From NCBI GenBank assembly GCA_945787265.1, contig CALZHS010000061.1, positions 1 to 7,916 on the forward strand: a DNA stretch of 7,916 nt, given 5' to 3'. Below are positions 1-6,832 of this stretch, piece after piece. The notes under the pieces are model-generated. The model did no database searches, was not told the DNA's origin, and saw nothing but the letters and a program-made list of their open reading frames with translations. How positions within the stretch are numbered: position 1 is the first letter of the stretch; every line of letters starts with the position of its first letter. The position numbers and the translations under genes are program-made. The stretch comes from an uncultured Gammaproteobacteria bacterium (GTDB lineage: Bacteria > Pseudomonadota > Gammaproteobacteria > GCA-001735895).

Positions 1-98
1 GTGGCTTCCGGTTCCTGCGGGTGATTCAATCGATTGCCGTGCTTCGCGGGCAAAATTCAATTAAAATCGATGTCGGTGCTATCGAATCCTGAGTCACG
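1..98 (+). other. Upstream region of the DUF3750 gene
   Basis: No gene can be supported in this stretch. It should hold the promoter and ribosome binding site of the gene starting at 99. A -10-like TAAAAT lies at 62-67, but no good -35 box sits 16-18 bases upstream of it. The Shine-Dalgarno is weak: only a GAG at 91-93, five bases before the ATG. The minus-strand reading frame overlapping this region (26-226) looks like a shadow of the + gene. Confidence 0.3.
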
Positions 99-650
99 AT
101 GCGTTTCCTCAAGCCATTACTATTTGTTGTTCTGCTGGGCGGAATTATGATGAGCGTTTCCGGGCAGGGCGACTGGCGGACCGCCAGCCGCGAGTCGGCC
201 GGGATTGCCCCGGATCCCGCAGTCACCAGCGAGGCAGTTTTACACGTCTACGGCGCCGATGCCTGGGGCTGGCGGGGCTGGTTCGCGATTCATACCTGGA
301 TTGCGGCCAAGCGCAAGGACGAAGACTTTTATACCCTGTATGACGTGGTCGGCTGGCGCGGATACAGCGGGCGAGGAGTCATGGGTATCAACCGCGATAT
401 CCCCGATCGGCACTGGTATGGCGCCAGGCCACGGCTGCTCAAGGCGCACCAGGGAGAGCAGGCCGAATCGCTGATCGATGCCGTCGACGCTGCCGCCCGT
501 CTTTACCCCTGGAAAAAGACTTACCGTGCTTTTCCCGGGCCGAATAGCAATACCTTTACCGCCTGGGTTGCGCAACAGGTGCCGGAACTCGAGCTCGAAT
601 TGCCTTTTTCGGCGATCGGCAGTGGATTCGTCAGGCGCGCCGATCTCTAA
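99..650 (+). CDS. DUF3750 domain protein, membrane-anchored or exported
   Basis: This 183-residue protein belongs to the DUF3750 family, whose function is unknown. Residues 6-20 (KPLLFVVLLGGIMMS region) form a hydrophobic segment after a short basic start (R2, K5), so the protein is an exported or membrane-anchored one, probably facing the periplasm. The segment DWRTASRESAGIAPDPA (25-41) is a family hallmark as I recall it. The core follows: WGWRGWFAIHTWIA (56-69), WYGARP (106-111) and GPNSNTF (147-153). The conserved His65 and the Asn-Ser-Asn cluster recall a hydrolase-like pocket. However, the protein contains no cysteine, so a papain-type cysteine peptidase is excluded. The ATG at 99 is chosen because the next Met residues (17, 18) would cut into the hydrophobic segment. 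It converges with the minus-strand operon, with one base between the two stop codons. The family call is from memory of the motif pattern; no biochemical role is claimed. Confidence 0.88.
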   Translation: MRFLKPLLFVVLLGGIMMSVSGQGDWRTASRESAGIAPDPAVTSEAVLHVYGADAWGWRGWFAIHTWIAAKRKDEDFYTLYDVVGWRGYSGRGVMGINRDIPDRHWYGARPRLLKAHQGEQAESLIDAVDAAARLYPWKKTYRAFPGPNSNTFTAWVAQQVPELELELPFSAIGSGFVRRADL

Positions 651-651
651 T

Positions 652-1008
652 CTAGGTTGCTTTAACTTCGAGCTTTTTGATCAATCCTTTATCATCGAAC
701 TCGATGCTTTCTACTCCCTGCCGCTGCAGGTGTTCGCCTGAAATCGCGGCGCTCGCCTGCAGGCTGAAATCAAATGTCACGCGGTTTGAGTCAAAGCGAA
801 AATTTTCTGCGAGCCAGAAGGCGTTCGGGTAATCGCTAAAAAATCCCTGCATCATTTCCCCGATCGCACCCGGTCCGACGAATTCACCCAGCGCAGACGA
901 AGTATAAACCGCGCGGGCCGAAAACATCGGCAATATCAACTCGACTCGGTGTGTGTTGGAAAGCGCAACGTATGCGCGGGAGAGTTCAATTGCCTCGGTT
1001 TCAGTCAT
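652..1008 (-). CDS. NTF2/SnoaL-like small protein
   Basis: This 118-residue protein looks like a SnoaL/NTF2-fold (cone-shaped alpha+beta barrel) protein. It starts with an amphipathic helix (TETEAIELSRAYVALSNTH, 2-20). Next come VELILPMFSARAVYTSS (22-38), which matches the family's pattern of helix then 'F..dA.Y', and GPGAIGEMMQGFFSDYP (45-61), matching the 'G..aI...f..ff...P' segment. Alternating hydrophobic strands run to the C-terminus (RVTFDFSLQ, VESIEFDDKGLIKKLEV). Members may be ketosteroid-isomerase-like or polyketide-cyclase-like enzymes, or plain ligand-binding proteins, and nothing here identifies a substrate. It is the last gene of the minus-strand cluster. Its ATG overlaps the stop codon of the AlkB-like gene as ATGA (1005-1008), which implies translational coupling. 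The TAG stop lies one base from the stop of the convergent DUF3750 gene. The fold call is moderately sure; function is unknown. Confidence 0.75.
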   Translation of the reverse strand: MTETEAIELSRAYVALSNTHRVELILPMFSARAVYTSSALGEFVGPGAIGEMMQGFFSDYPNAFWLAENFRFDSNRVTFDFSLQASAAISGEHLQRQGVESIEFDDKGLIKKLEVKAT

Positions 1009-1640
1009 TTATCTCGCTGCCCCCGGTTGAAGGTAACGATCGTTCTGAAGGTCAGGTTCAGGCGCGGACCGCAAGGTTTTCTCTCCTTGTTGATTCCGTG
1101 TCGCCAGTATCGTTGGGTATCACCCTGCATCAGTAGCAGGCTGCCCGGGGGTAACACCAGTTTGACGGTTTTCAATTCCTTGCGCGTTTTATGCTTCAGC
1201 AGAAAAGTTCTTTCTTCGCCGAGGCTGAGCGATGCAATAGCTGGCTGTCGACCCAGTTCTCGCTCATCGTCACTGTGCATCCCCATGCTGTCGTTGTGAT
1301 CACGATAATAATTGAGCAGTACGCTATTGAATATTTTACCGGTCAGCGCCTCTGCGCGTGCCTTGATGCCAAGCAGGGTCGGGGTCCACGGTTTGGATTC
1401 GAGCCTGATGCCGGAATAGCTGTAGGATAAATCGCCGTGCCAGGCGCTCAGGCGGGGCTGCAGGTAAAGCTTGCCGTAGACGGTGATTTCTTCCTGGCGC
1501 CAGTCGGTAGTATCGGTCAATTCCTGCAGCAGCGAGTCGTAGGATCTACCGAGATCTACCTGTCGCCAAAGCAGCAGGTCGGCGTCCGGCAATTCCAGTC
1601 GCTCAAAATCAGCATTGAACAGGAGATCAGGCAGGTTCAC
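1005..1640 (-). CDS. AlkB-like Fe(II)/2-oxoglutarate-dependent dioxygenase
   Basis: This 211-residue protein is an AlkB-family dioxygenase. The family removes alkyl adducts such as 1-methyladenine and 3-methylcytosine from nucleic acid by oxidative demethylation, releasing formaldehyde with succinate and CO2. All key residues are visible: the HxD iron motif H122-S-D124 inside MGMHSDDE, the distal iron-ligand H181 (RYWRHGINK), and the 2-oxoglutarate-binding R193-L-N-L-T-F-R199, which fits the RxNxTxR signature. The strand NSVLLNYYRDHND (105-117) precedes the HxD motif as in ALKBH2/ALKBH3-type members, and YGKLYLQPRLSAWHGD (55-70) resembles their nucleotide-recognition lid. The length is normal. 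The start is GTG at 1640, one base after the TAA of the upstream GIY-YIG gene; an AGG lies about seven bases before it. It overlaps the next gene by ATGA. By family a DNA/RNA alkylation-repair enzyme, though substrate preference cannot be read from sequence. Confidence 0.93.
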   Translation of the reverse strand: MNLPDLLFNADFERLELPDADLLLWRQVDLGRSYDSLLQELTDTTDWRQEEITVYGKLYLQPRLSAWHGDLSYSYSGIRLESKPWTPTLLGIKARAEALTGKIFNSVLLNYYRDHNDSMGMHSDDERELGRQPAIASLSLGEERTFLLKHKTRKELKTVKLVLPPGSLLLMQGDTQRYWRHGINKERKPCGPRLNLTFRTIVTFNRGQRDK

Positions 1641-1641
1641 A

Positions 1642-1914
1642 TTAAGCCTGTGGGCGGTTTTCGATCAGGTCCTGTTTCTCGCGCCGCGACAATTTCTTGA
1701 TTTCCATCTCCCGCCGGCTCGCGCTGCTACGGGTATGACCGTCCTCGCGATACACTACCCTGACCGGGCTGCGCCCGTTGAAATACTTGGCGCCCTTCTG
1801 GCACTTCAGGTGTTCCTCAAAGCGGCGCTCGACGTCGGTAGCTATCCCGGTATAGAGAGACGCATCGCTGGCTTCGATTATGTATAGCGACCAGGTCGCG
1901 TTGGTTGCCTTCAT
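1642..1914 (-). CDS. GIY-YIG nuclease family protein (YhbQ/UPF0213-like)
   Basis: This 90-residue protein is a stand-alone GIY-YIG domain of the YhbQ/UPF0213 type. The first motif is YII (11-13), standing in for GIY as is common in this subfamily. The second is YTG (21-23) in SLYTGIATDVERRFEEH (19-35), which supplies the conserved Arg (30 or 31) and His35. KGAKYFNGR (40-48) and the C-terminal SASRREMEIKKLSRREKQDLI (64-84) match the family; E69 is the likely metal-binding glutamate. The catalytic set therefore looks intact, consistent with a small Mg-dependent nuclease, although the role of this subfamily in cells is poorly defined. The ATG at 1914 is eight bases after the stop of the cyclase gene, and the AlkB-like gene begins one base after its own stop. 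The Shine-Dalgarno is weak, so translation may depend on coupling to the upstream gene. Sitting directly before an AlkB-like gene makes a DNA-repair setting reasonable, but this is inference. Confidence 0.94.
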   Translation of the reverse strand: MKATNATWSLYIIEASDASLYTGIATDVERRFEEHLKCQKGAKYFNGRSPVRVVYREDGHTRSSASRREMEIKKLSRREKQDLIENRPQA

Positions 1915-1922
1915 TAATTTGT

Positions 1923-3704
1923 TCAGGGCCTGAATTGTACAATACCAACTGGTTTGGCGAAGCCCTTCAGACTCTCCTCACGTTCATGCAGATCGTAGTC
2001 GAGCAGCATAGCACTAACCCCCGGGTCGCTGGCAAACGTCTTTGACATGGTGATATCTCCAGCGCTACCCAGACTTTCGAGGCGCGCCGCGAGGTTTACC
2101 GCTTCGCCGTAGTAATCGAGGCGATCATTGAGCGTCACCGAGATGCTGCTGCCGTGGTGCAGGCCAATCCGGATCGAGATATCGTCGGTGTCGAAGCGCT
2201 GATTGAAAGCGGGCATTGCCCGCTGCATCTCGATCGACGCGCGTAGCGCATCGTCTGGCGTTAAAAATGCAGCGTGAATACCGTCCCCGGCCGTTTTGAC
2301 GATATTCCCGAGGTTACGCCGCACGATTTCGCTGAGTTGGGAAAAATGTTCCCGCACCACGTGGTAAGCCTCGGCATCGCCCAGCCGTGAAAATAGCGCT
2401 GATGAACCGACCAGGTCGGTAAATGCAAAAACGATATTACGAATGCTGACTTCATCGCCGGGTCGCAGTACCTGGTCGGAAAACAAATCACGAAACGCCT
2501 GCATCGTGGTAGCGCGTTCAGCCGTCAACACGTCGCGCAGCCAGCTTTGTTCTTCGATGACAATGGTTCTGTGTACCTCGCCGTTGTTGACCATCCTGAT
2601 TTCATCTTGCGGCGAGTCACCGCCTGTCTTCACCGAGCTGTCGTGAACATGAATCTCGGGGAAAGGTCCCTGCTCCCAGGTCAGTGCAAGTTCGTCGCCT
2701 GCTTCGAGCGTGCGCACGCGATAGTCGCCGGGGCGCAACGACAGCGGCAGGCTGCGGCTTGCACCTGGCGGCAGTGAGCACTGGCCCTTGATATGTGGGG
2801 TGACGCCGGGACCGGAGCGGCAATAGTAGCCGTTTTCGACTGCACGAATCGACGGGCTTGGGCTGAAGCTCAGTTCCACGTTGCTGGAAAATTCGGACTG
2901 GAAGTCGATATTACAGGCATCGCAGTGAACACCATGGGGCAGTTCGCCGATGTTTGAAGTTGTCGATTTCGAAACCCGGCATCGTGGGCACAGCACGTCC
3001 CAGCGTGATTCGAGCATTCCATCTCGAACCGACTGTAAAAACAGCTCAATCGCATCGCGGGTGTTTATGTCCCAGCGGCGCGCAATTGCAATCGGCCGCA
3101 TCGCCCAGAGATCGACCTCCTGGTTTTGGTTGATGTACTCGACCAGTTTTGATGCCAGTCCATGACCATAGGGTGAAGCATCAATCTTTTCAGCCAGTTT
3201 CATGGCGCGATCGACCGATGACTGTTCGGGCTGATAGGTGGAAACGAACAGCTCCGGTTTTTCGGACCTGATGAGCTGGTCAGCGTTGGCCAGCAAGGCA
3301 CGCACCTTATCCTCAAATGCGGCGACCAGGCGCTTCGCCAGCAAGGTGCCGATAAAATTACGGGTTTCAAAAATCAACTCCATGTCGAGCGCGCTGCTCG
3401 ATCCCCGGTCTTCGAGGTTGGTGATCGTGGTCATGCTGATCAACGGGCCCTTGATGAAAAGACGCTGTTGTTCAAACCAGTGCTCGGCGACCCAGTTGAC
3501 CGGCGGTTCTTCCCATTTGATCGTCATTCCTGCAATTTCAATGGTGCCGAATACCTTGACCCGGCCATCGTCCTGCAGTTGTTCGCTCACCTGGTACCTG
3601 GGGAAACCGGAGGCCTCACCCCAGCGGGGCGTATCTGACACCACGGACCAGAGCTTGTCTACCGGATGGTCGAAATCAAATTGATAGGTTCTGGAAATCA
3701 GCAC
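1923..3704 (-). CDS. Class III adenylate cyclase with N-terminal SRPBCC domain and zinc ribbon (DUF5939-like)
   Basis: This 593-residue protein has several parts. Residues 1-145 look like an SRPBCC (START-like) ligand-pocket domain (TYQFDFDHPVDKLWSVVSDTP at 6-26; FETRNFIGTLLAKRL near 112-126). Residues 165-237 are helical and may form a winged helix. C239-P-R-C242 and C261-D-A-C264 make a zinc ribbon, and about 275-415 matches my memory of the DUF5939 region found before bacterial cyclases. Residues 421-593 are the catalytic domain, with all key positions present: metal-binding D430 (FAFTDLVGSS) and D474 (KTAGDG), purine-selecting K470 and D530 (DYYG), and N537 and R541 (VNLAARLE). K plus D at the selecting positions points to ATP as substrate, hence cAMP. 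There is no transmembrane segment or signal peptide, so it should be soluble. The start is GTG at 3704, with GAGG six bases upstream. It leads a tight operon. The pocket's ligand is unknown. Confidence 0.93.
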   Translation of the reverse strand: MLISRTYQFDFDHPVDKLWSVVSDTPRWGEASGFPRYQVSEQLQDDGRVKVFGTIEIAGMTIKWEEPPVNWVAEHWFEQQRLFIKGPLISMTTITNLEDRGSSSALDMELIFETRNFIGTLLAKRLVAAFEDKVRALLANADQLIRSEKPELFVSTYQPEQSSVDRAMKLAEKIDASPYGHGLASKLVEYINQNQEVDLWAMRPIAIARRWDINTRDAIELFLQSVRDGMLESRWDVLCPRCRVSKSTTSNIGELPHGVHCDACNIDFQSEFSSNVELSFSPSPSIRAVENGYYCRSGPGVTPHIKGQCSLPPGASRSLPLSLRPGDYRVRTLEAGDELALTWEQGPFPEIHVHDSSVKTGGDSPQDEIRMVNNGEVHRTIVIEEQSWLRDVLTAERATTMQAFRDLFSDQVLRPGDEVSIRNIVFAFTDLVGSSALFSRLGDAEAYHVVREHFSQLSEIVRRNLGNIVKTAGDGIHAAFLTPDDALRASIEMQRAMPAFNQRFDTDDISIRIGLHHGSSISVTLNDRLDYYGEAVNLAARLESLGSAGDITMSKTFASDPGVSAMLLDYDLHEREESLKGFAKPVGIVQFRP

Positions 3705-3981
3705 CCTGTGCCTCGCTCCGCCGCTGATGACCCGGGCAACCGTCCTTTCAATATCTTGCTAGTTCAGGAAATTGCCCGGCCTGGAATACGGTTAATAAAC
3801 TGCAAAACCGTGCCGATGCGCGATATATCGCCAGGTGTTAATCAGGCGGCAATGTCTAACCGCGCGGGTTTTTATACGTTGCAGCCCGGCAAACCGATTA
3901 ATCGATTACCGATGAAGTCAGGGCGCATCGCTGCTCTGATGGCAGAAATAAAACCGTGTGGGCCTTGATATCGCGTTGCGA
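3705..3981 (-). other. Intergenic region between gdhA and the cyclase operon
   Basis: This 277-base gap must hold the 3' end of the gdhA transcript and the promoter of the cyclase operon. I see no convincing gene: the + strand frame crossing it begins inside the cyclase gene and has no family signature. Just after the gdhA stop there is a small hairpin (ATCGC-GTT-GCGAT, 3970-3982) but no clean T-run follows it, so a factor-independent terminator is not supported. A TATAAA at 3871-3876 (minus) could be a -10 box but lacks a good -35. Palindromes are present: CGATTAATCG (3895-3904), GCGATATATCGC (3820-3831), and the inverted repeat ACGGTT-N12-AACCGT (3788-3793, 3806-3811). These are possible operator sites for the cyclase operon. 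Confidence 0.4.
3820..3831. repeat. 12-base perfect palindrome GCGATATATCGC
   Basis: A perfect 12-base palindrome about 115 bases upstream of the cyclase GTG. It lies in a non-coding gap next to the ACGGTT/AACCGT inverted repeat at 3788-3811. It may be a regulator-binding site, but short AT-centred palindromes also arise by chance and no named regulator is indicated. Confidence 0.3.
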
Positions 3982-5328
3982 TCAGGTGTGTCCGAAGGAC
4001 AGCATTGCCTCTGCCACTTTGACGAAACCGGCGATGTTTGCCCCGGCCAGGTAGTTTATATGACCCGCCTCGTTGCCATACTCGACACAGCTCTCGTGAA
4101 TGTTAAGCATGGTTTCCTTGAGCAGATTATCGAGATCGTCTTCTTTCCAGGATATCCGGCTACTGTTCTGGCTCATCTCCAGGCCCGATACCGCGACACC
4201 CCCGGCGTTGGCGGCCTTGCTGGGCGCATACAGTATCTTCGCATGCTGGAAAGCATCGATGCCGGCGAGTTCGGTGGGCATATTAGCGCCCTCTGAAACC
4301 CCGATACAGCCGTTCTTGAGCAGGGTTTTGGCTTCCTCTTCGTTAATCTCGTTCTGGGTTGCACAGGGCAGGGCGAGATCGCAGGGAACCACCCATGGCC
4401 TGCCCTCGTGGAAGGTAGCAGAGTTAAACTCGTCGGCGTATTCCTTGATGCGTCCGCGGCGGACATTTTTAAGATCGAGGACATATTCCAGTTTATCGGC
4501 ATCGATGCCTTCCGGGTCGTGGATAAAACCTGAAGAATCCGACAGCGTGACCACCTTGCCACCGAGGTGATTCACCTTTTCAACGGCATAAGTGGCGACG
4601 TTTCCGGAACCCGAAATCGCCACGGTCTTGCCCTCGATGCTGTCACCGACGCGGTGCAGCATATTCTCCATGAAGTAGACTGCGCCGTAACCGGTTGCCT
4701 CGGTGCGGATCTTGCTGCCGCCAAACTCGATACCTTTACCCGTGAGTACACCGACGAATCGATTTTCGATACGCTTGTACTGGCCGAACAGGTAACCGAT
4801 TTCGCGCGCGCCGACGCCGATATCACCTGCCGGTATGTCGGTATCCTCGCCGATATGGCGGTGCAGTTCGACCATGAAAGATTGACAAAAACGCATCACC
4901 TCGTTGTCGGTTTTCCCCTTGGGATTGAAATCAGAGCCGCCCTTGGCGCCACCCATGGGCAGGCCGGTAAGACTGTTTTTGAAAGTCTGTTCGTAGCCGA
5001 GAAACTTGAGCACGCTCAGGTTCACCGAGGGATGAAAACGCAGGCCGCCTTTATAGGGGCCGATCGAGTTGTTGAACTGCACCCGGTAACCGCGTTGATT
5101 ACGAATATTGCCCTTGTCATCGGTCCAGGGCACGCGAAACATGATGACCCGATCGGGCTCCGCCATGCGCTCCATGATCTGCATTTTGTGATAAATGGGC
5201 TTATCCGCGATGTATGGAAAAATGGTGTTCGCGACCTCGGATACGGCCTGGTGAAACTCCAGTTCGCCGGGATTGCGTTTCCTGACCCCGTTCATGAAAC
5301 GCTCAAGATAAATTGGTGTTTTGTCCAT
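3982..5328 (-). CDS. gdhA: NADP-specific glutamate dehydrogenase
   Basis: This enzyme reductively aminates 2-oxoglutarate with ammonium and NADPH to give glutamate, linking nitrogen assimilation to the citric acid cycle. It acts in the cytoplasm as a hexamer. The 448 residues match the E. coli-type length (447) almost exactly. The substrate domain shows K93 (GPYKGGLRFHP), K117 (GYEQTFKNSL) and the active-site K129 (GLPMGGAKGG), then D169 in PAGDIGVGAREIG. The nucleotide-binding domain contains the Rossmann loop GSGNVA (240-245), followed by SDSSG (263-267), the pattern expected of NADP-linked members. The C-terminal part has EGANMPT (346-352) and NAGGVAVSGLEMSQNS (374-389). The ATG at 5328 is supported by GAGGA six bases upstream and by alignment with the usual N-terminus. 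It appears monocistronic: 184 bases separate it from the gene upstream and 277 from the cyclase operon downstream. Nothing is missing or broken. Confidence 0.98.
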   Translation of the reverse strand: MDKTPIYLERFMNGVRKRNPGELEFHQAVSEVANTIFPYIADKPIYHKMQIMERMAEPDRVIMFRVPWTDDKGNIRNQRGYRVQFNNSIGPYKGGLRFHPSVNLSVLKFLGYEQTFKNSLTGLPMGGAKGGSDFNPKGKTDNEVMRFCQSFMVELHRHIGEDTDIPAGDIGVGAREIGYLFGQYKRIENRFVGVLTGKGIEFGGSKIRTEATGYGAVYFMENMLHRVGDSIEGKTVAISGSGNVATYAVEKVNHLGGKVVTLSDSSGFIHDPEGIDADKLEYVLDLKNVRRGRIKEYADEFNSATFHEGRPWVVPCDLALPCATQNEINEEEAKTLLKNGCIGVSEGANMPTELAGIDAFQHAKILYAPSKAANAGGVAVSGLEMSQNSSRISWKEDDLDNLLKETMLNIHESCVEYGNEAGHINYLAGANIAGFVKVAEAMLSFGHT

Positions 5329-5334
5329 GCTCCA

Positions 5335-5339
5335 TCCTC
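5335..5339 (-). promoter_or_regulatory. Ribosome binding site of gdhA
   Basis: GAGGA on the minus strand, six bases before the gdhA ATG at 5328. This is the best Shine-Dalgarno in the window and fixes the start. A second GGAG (5330-5333) is too close to the ATG to be the main site. Confidence 0.7.
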
Positions 5340-5366
5340 GTCGTGGCTGATCGATATTATTCTGTA

Positions 5367-5394
5367 ATTATGCCAAGCGGCAGCGGGACGGCAA
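5367..5394 (-). promoter_or_regulatory. Candidate sigma-70 promoter of gdhA
   Basis: On the minus strand TTGCCG (5389-5394) and CATAAT (5367-5372) are separated by 16 bases, giving a reasonable -35/-10 pair about 40 bases before the gdhA start. Matches are four of six and five of six to consensus. A nearby TATATT (5394-5399) is an alternative -10 but lacks a partner. The call is by eye and unscored. Confidence 0.4.
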
Positions 5395-5410
5395 ATATAC
5401 CGGGCCGGCC

Positions 5411-5436
5411 GCGCAAACTTAAGCGGTTGTTTGCGC
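5411..5436. repeat. Inverted repeat GCGCAAAC-N10-GTTTGCGC upstream of gdhA
   Basis: Perfect 8-base arms at 5411-5418 and 5429-5436, with a 10-base spacer (TTAAGCGGTT). The repeat lies about 17 bases upstream of the candidate -35 box of gdhA. Neither strand shows a T-run after it, so it is a poor factor-independent terminator for the gene ending at 5513. Its place suggests an activator or repressor site for gdhA. The responsible regulator cannot be named from sequence. Confidence 0.5.
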
Positions 5437-5512
5437 AGGAATAATAACATTTGTTTGACTTAATAGTGCGTCGATTTATCTCGATCGCGGATCAAGAGGT
5501 ACAGCAGACTGG

Positions 5513-6832
5513 TTAATTTTCAAGCGATCGCAGCGTAACCTCGACTTCGTCGGATTGGTTGATGATACGGTGCATTACTTCCTGTTTCTGGTAGCCCGGT
5601 GCATAAACTGTTATACGATATTCGCCCTTGCCCAGGTTGCCGAATGAGAATTTACCATCGGTATCGGTGGCTCGTGAGCGGTATTGATGATATCTGACTG
5701 GCCCTTCATAAAGGGTTTGATCCAGCGTGACCAAAGCGCGCTGGGGGATAATGCCATTTTCATCCTTGATCCAGCCCGAAAGGTAGCGCTCGCCCTTGTC
5801 GATAATCAATTCCAGGTTGCGATACTCGCTGTCGGTCAGGACCAGGCCGTTAATTTCATAAATTTCGGAGCCGCGGGTTGTAAGACTGACCTCTCCCAGG
5901 GGGAAGTGCTTTAGCGAAAAAAATCCCGAAGAATCACTGACTATTTTACGTGTATGGACCCCGGTGGTGACGTTGTTGACGTAGATTTCAAAATTGGCTA
6001 CCGGTGACGAGTCCCGGTTCAACATCATACCGTCAATATCAACGAACTTGAGTGATTCCAGCACGATGTTGACCTGTTCTGGATTGAGGTCGACGCTGAA
6101 GTCTGGGTCCCGGTAGATGGAATACTCCGGTGCCAGGTTAATCGACAGGCTGTAGGGTTCGTCAGCGCGCATACCTTCGAGAGAGAAGTTACCTCGGGGA
6201 TCGGTAAACACCGTCAGGGTGAAATTCTCGCCGCCTGGCGGCTGCTGCAGCGCCGTGAGTTCAACGCGTGCCCCCTCCAGCGCAATCCCGATCTCGTTGC
6301 CAACCCAGCCTGACAGTCTGACCGACAGGGGATTTTGCTCCAGCTCGAGGTCAAGTTCATACGAGGATTTCTGCTGCAGTACCGCCCTGGTCAGGCTGAT
6401 TCGTTTGCCCCTGAATCCATGGCGCAAAAAATTGAGCGTTGGATATCGATGCGTGGGCAGGTCCATGAGCAGTTTATAGTTGCCCTCTGCGTTGCTGCGC
6501 GTGTTGAAAAAATAGCGTTCCTCGGTAATGAAAACATCATCGATTGGCTGGCCGTTGCCGTCTATCAAGCGTCCGAAAATTTCAACGGTTCGAGTACTGC
6601 CCTGGTGAATGCCGTCGCTGTCGATTTGCTGCGGGTGTGCAGCAGGATTCTTTTCGTCCCGTACAGCGGGTAAAGGCCCGGGTTGAAAAGTTTCCGTCAA
6701 TCGTTCAGCGGAAGCTGTCGATGAGTCAACAGGTAGCGGATCCAGCAGAAGCCTTGACGCGATCAACCAGTACAGTGCAAGTGTCAACAGGACAATTATT
6801 GCGAACGGTAAGATGAGCTGCCTGAACATCAT
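5513..6832 (-). CDS. Membrane-anchored protein with carboxypeptidase-regulatory-like repeats
   Basis: Counting from the ATG at 6832 this is a 439-residue protein. Right after its two Met residues is a hydrophobic segment of about 23 residues (FRQLILPFAIIVLLTLALYW), followed by an Arg and a polar, Pro-rich linker, so it is probably a single-pass protein with its bulk in the periplasm. About four carboxypeptidase-D-regulatory-like beta-sandwich units then follow. They are recognised by a recurring pattern: strand, 'G.V.d..G.pi..a.V', then 'T...G.f.l..l..g.Y.l.i...gy'. In this numbering they begin near residues 84, 171, 262 and 350; clear repeat cores are TRSNAEGNYKL, TDPRGNFSLEG, SDSSGFFSLKHF and TDTDGKFSFGNLGKGEYRIT. 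No catalytic domain is present, so a peptidase is excluded; binding or scaffold roles are typical. The frame stays open up to a TTG at 6925. I prefer 6832 or 6829 because the membrane segment follows at once, yet no good Shine-Dalgarno precedes it. A GTG at 6847 with GGGG nine bases upstream is another option. Confidence 0.75.
   Translation of the reverse strand: MMFRQLILPFAIIVLLTLALYWLIASRLLLDPLPVDSSTASAERLTETFQPGPLPAVRDEKNPAAHPQQIDSDGIHQGSTRTVEIFGRLIDGNGQPIDDVFITEERYFFNTRSNAEGNYKLLMDLPTHRYPTLNFLRHGFRGKRISLTRAVLQQKSSYELDLELEQNPLSVRLSGWVGNEIGIALEGARVELTALQQPPGGENFTLTVFTDPRGNFSLEGMRADEPYSLSINLAPEYSIYRDPDFSVDLNPEQVNIVLESLKFVDIDGMMLNRDSSPVANFEIYVNNVTTGVHTRKIVSDSSGFFSLKHFPLGEVSLTTRGSEIYEINGLVLTDSEYRNLELIIDKGERYLSGWIKDENGIIPQRALVTLDQTLYEGPVRYHQYRSRATDTDGKFSFGNLGKGEYRITVYAPGYQKQEVMHRIINQSDEVEVTLRSLEN

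Noticed and set aside
1543..1560. Tandem direct repeat GATCTACC-GA-GATCTACC
   Set aside because: It lies within the AlkB-like coding sequence, has only two copies, and is explained by codon choice around Asp-Leu-Gly-Arg-Ser.
3860..3876. AACCGCGCGGGTTTTT as a + strand terminator
   Set aside because: There is no + strand gene ending nearby, and the stem is very short with almost no loop.
3666..3968. A 100-residue + strand open frame across the gap between the cyclase and gdhA
   Set aside because: It begins inside the cyclase gene on the opposite strand, has no recognisable family pattern or good ribosome site, and lies mostly in what should be promoter DNA.
4567..5367. A long (266-residue) + strand open frame opposite gdhA
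   Set aside because: It is antisense to a clearly intact gdhA. Long antisense frames are common opposite GC-rich genes and its translation shows no family signature.
5358..5376. TGGCATAATTACAGAA as a sigma-54 promoter for gdhA
   Set aside because: The GG is followed ten bases later by GA rather than the required GC, so the -24/-12 pattern fails.
5411..5436. The dyad as a factor-independent terminator of the gene ending at 5513
   Set aside because: No T-run follows the hairpin on the minus strand, and the sequence continues into a GC-rich stretch.
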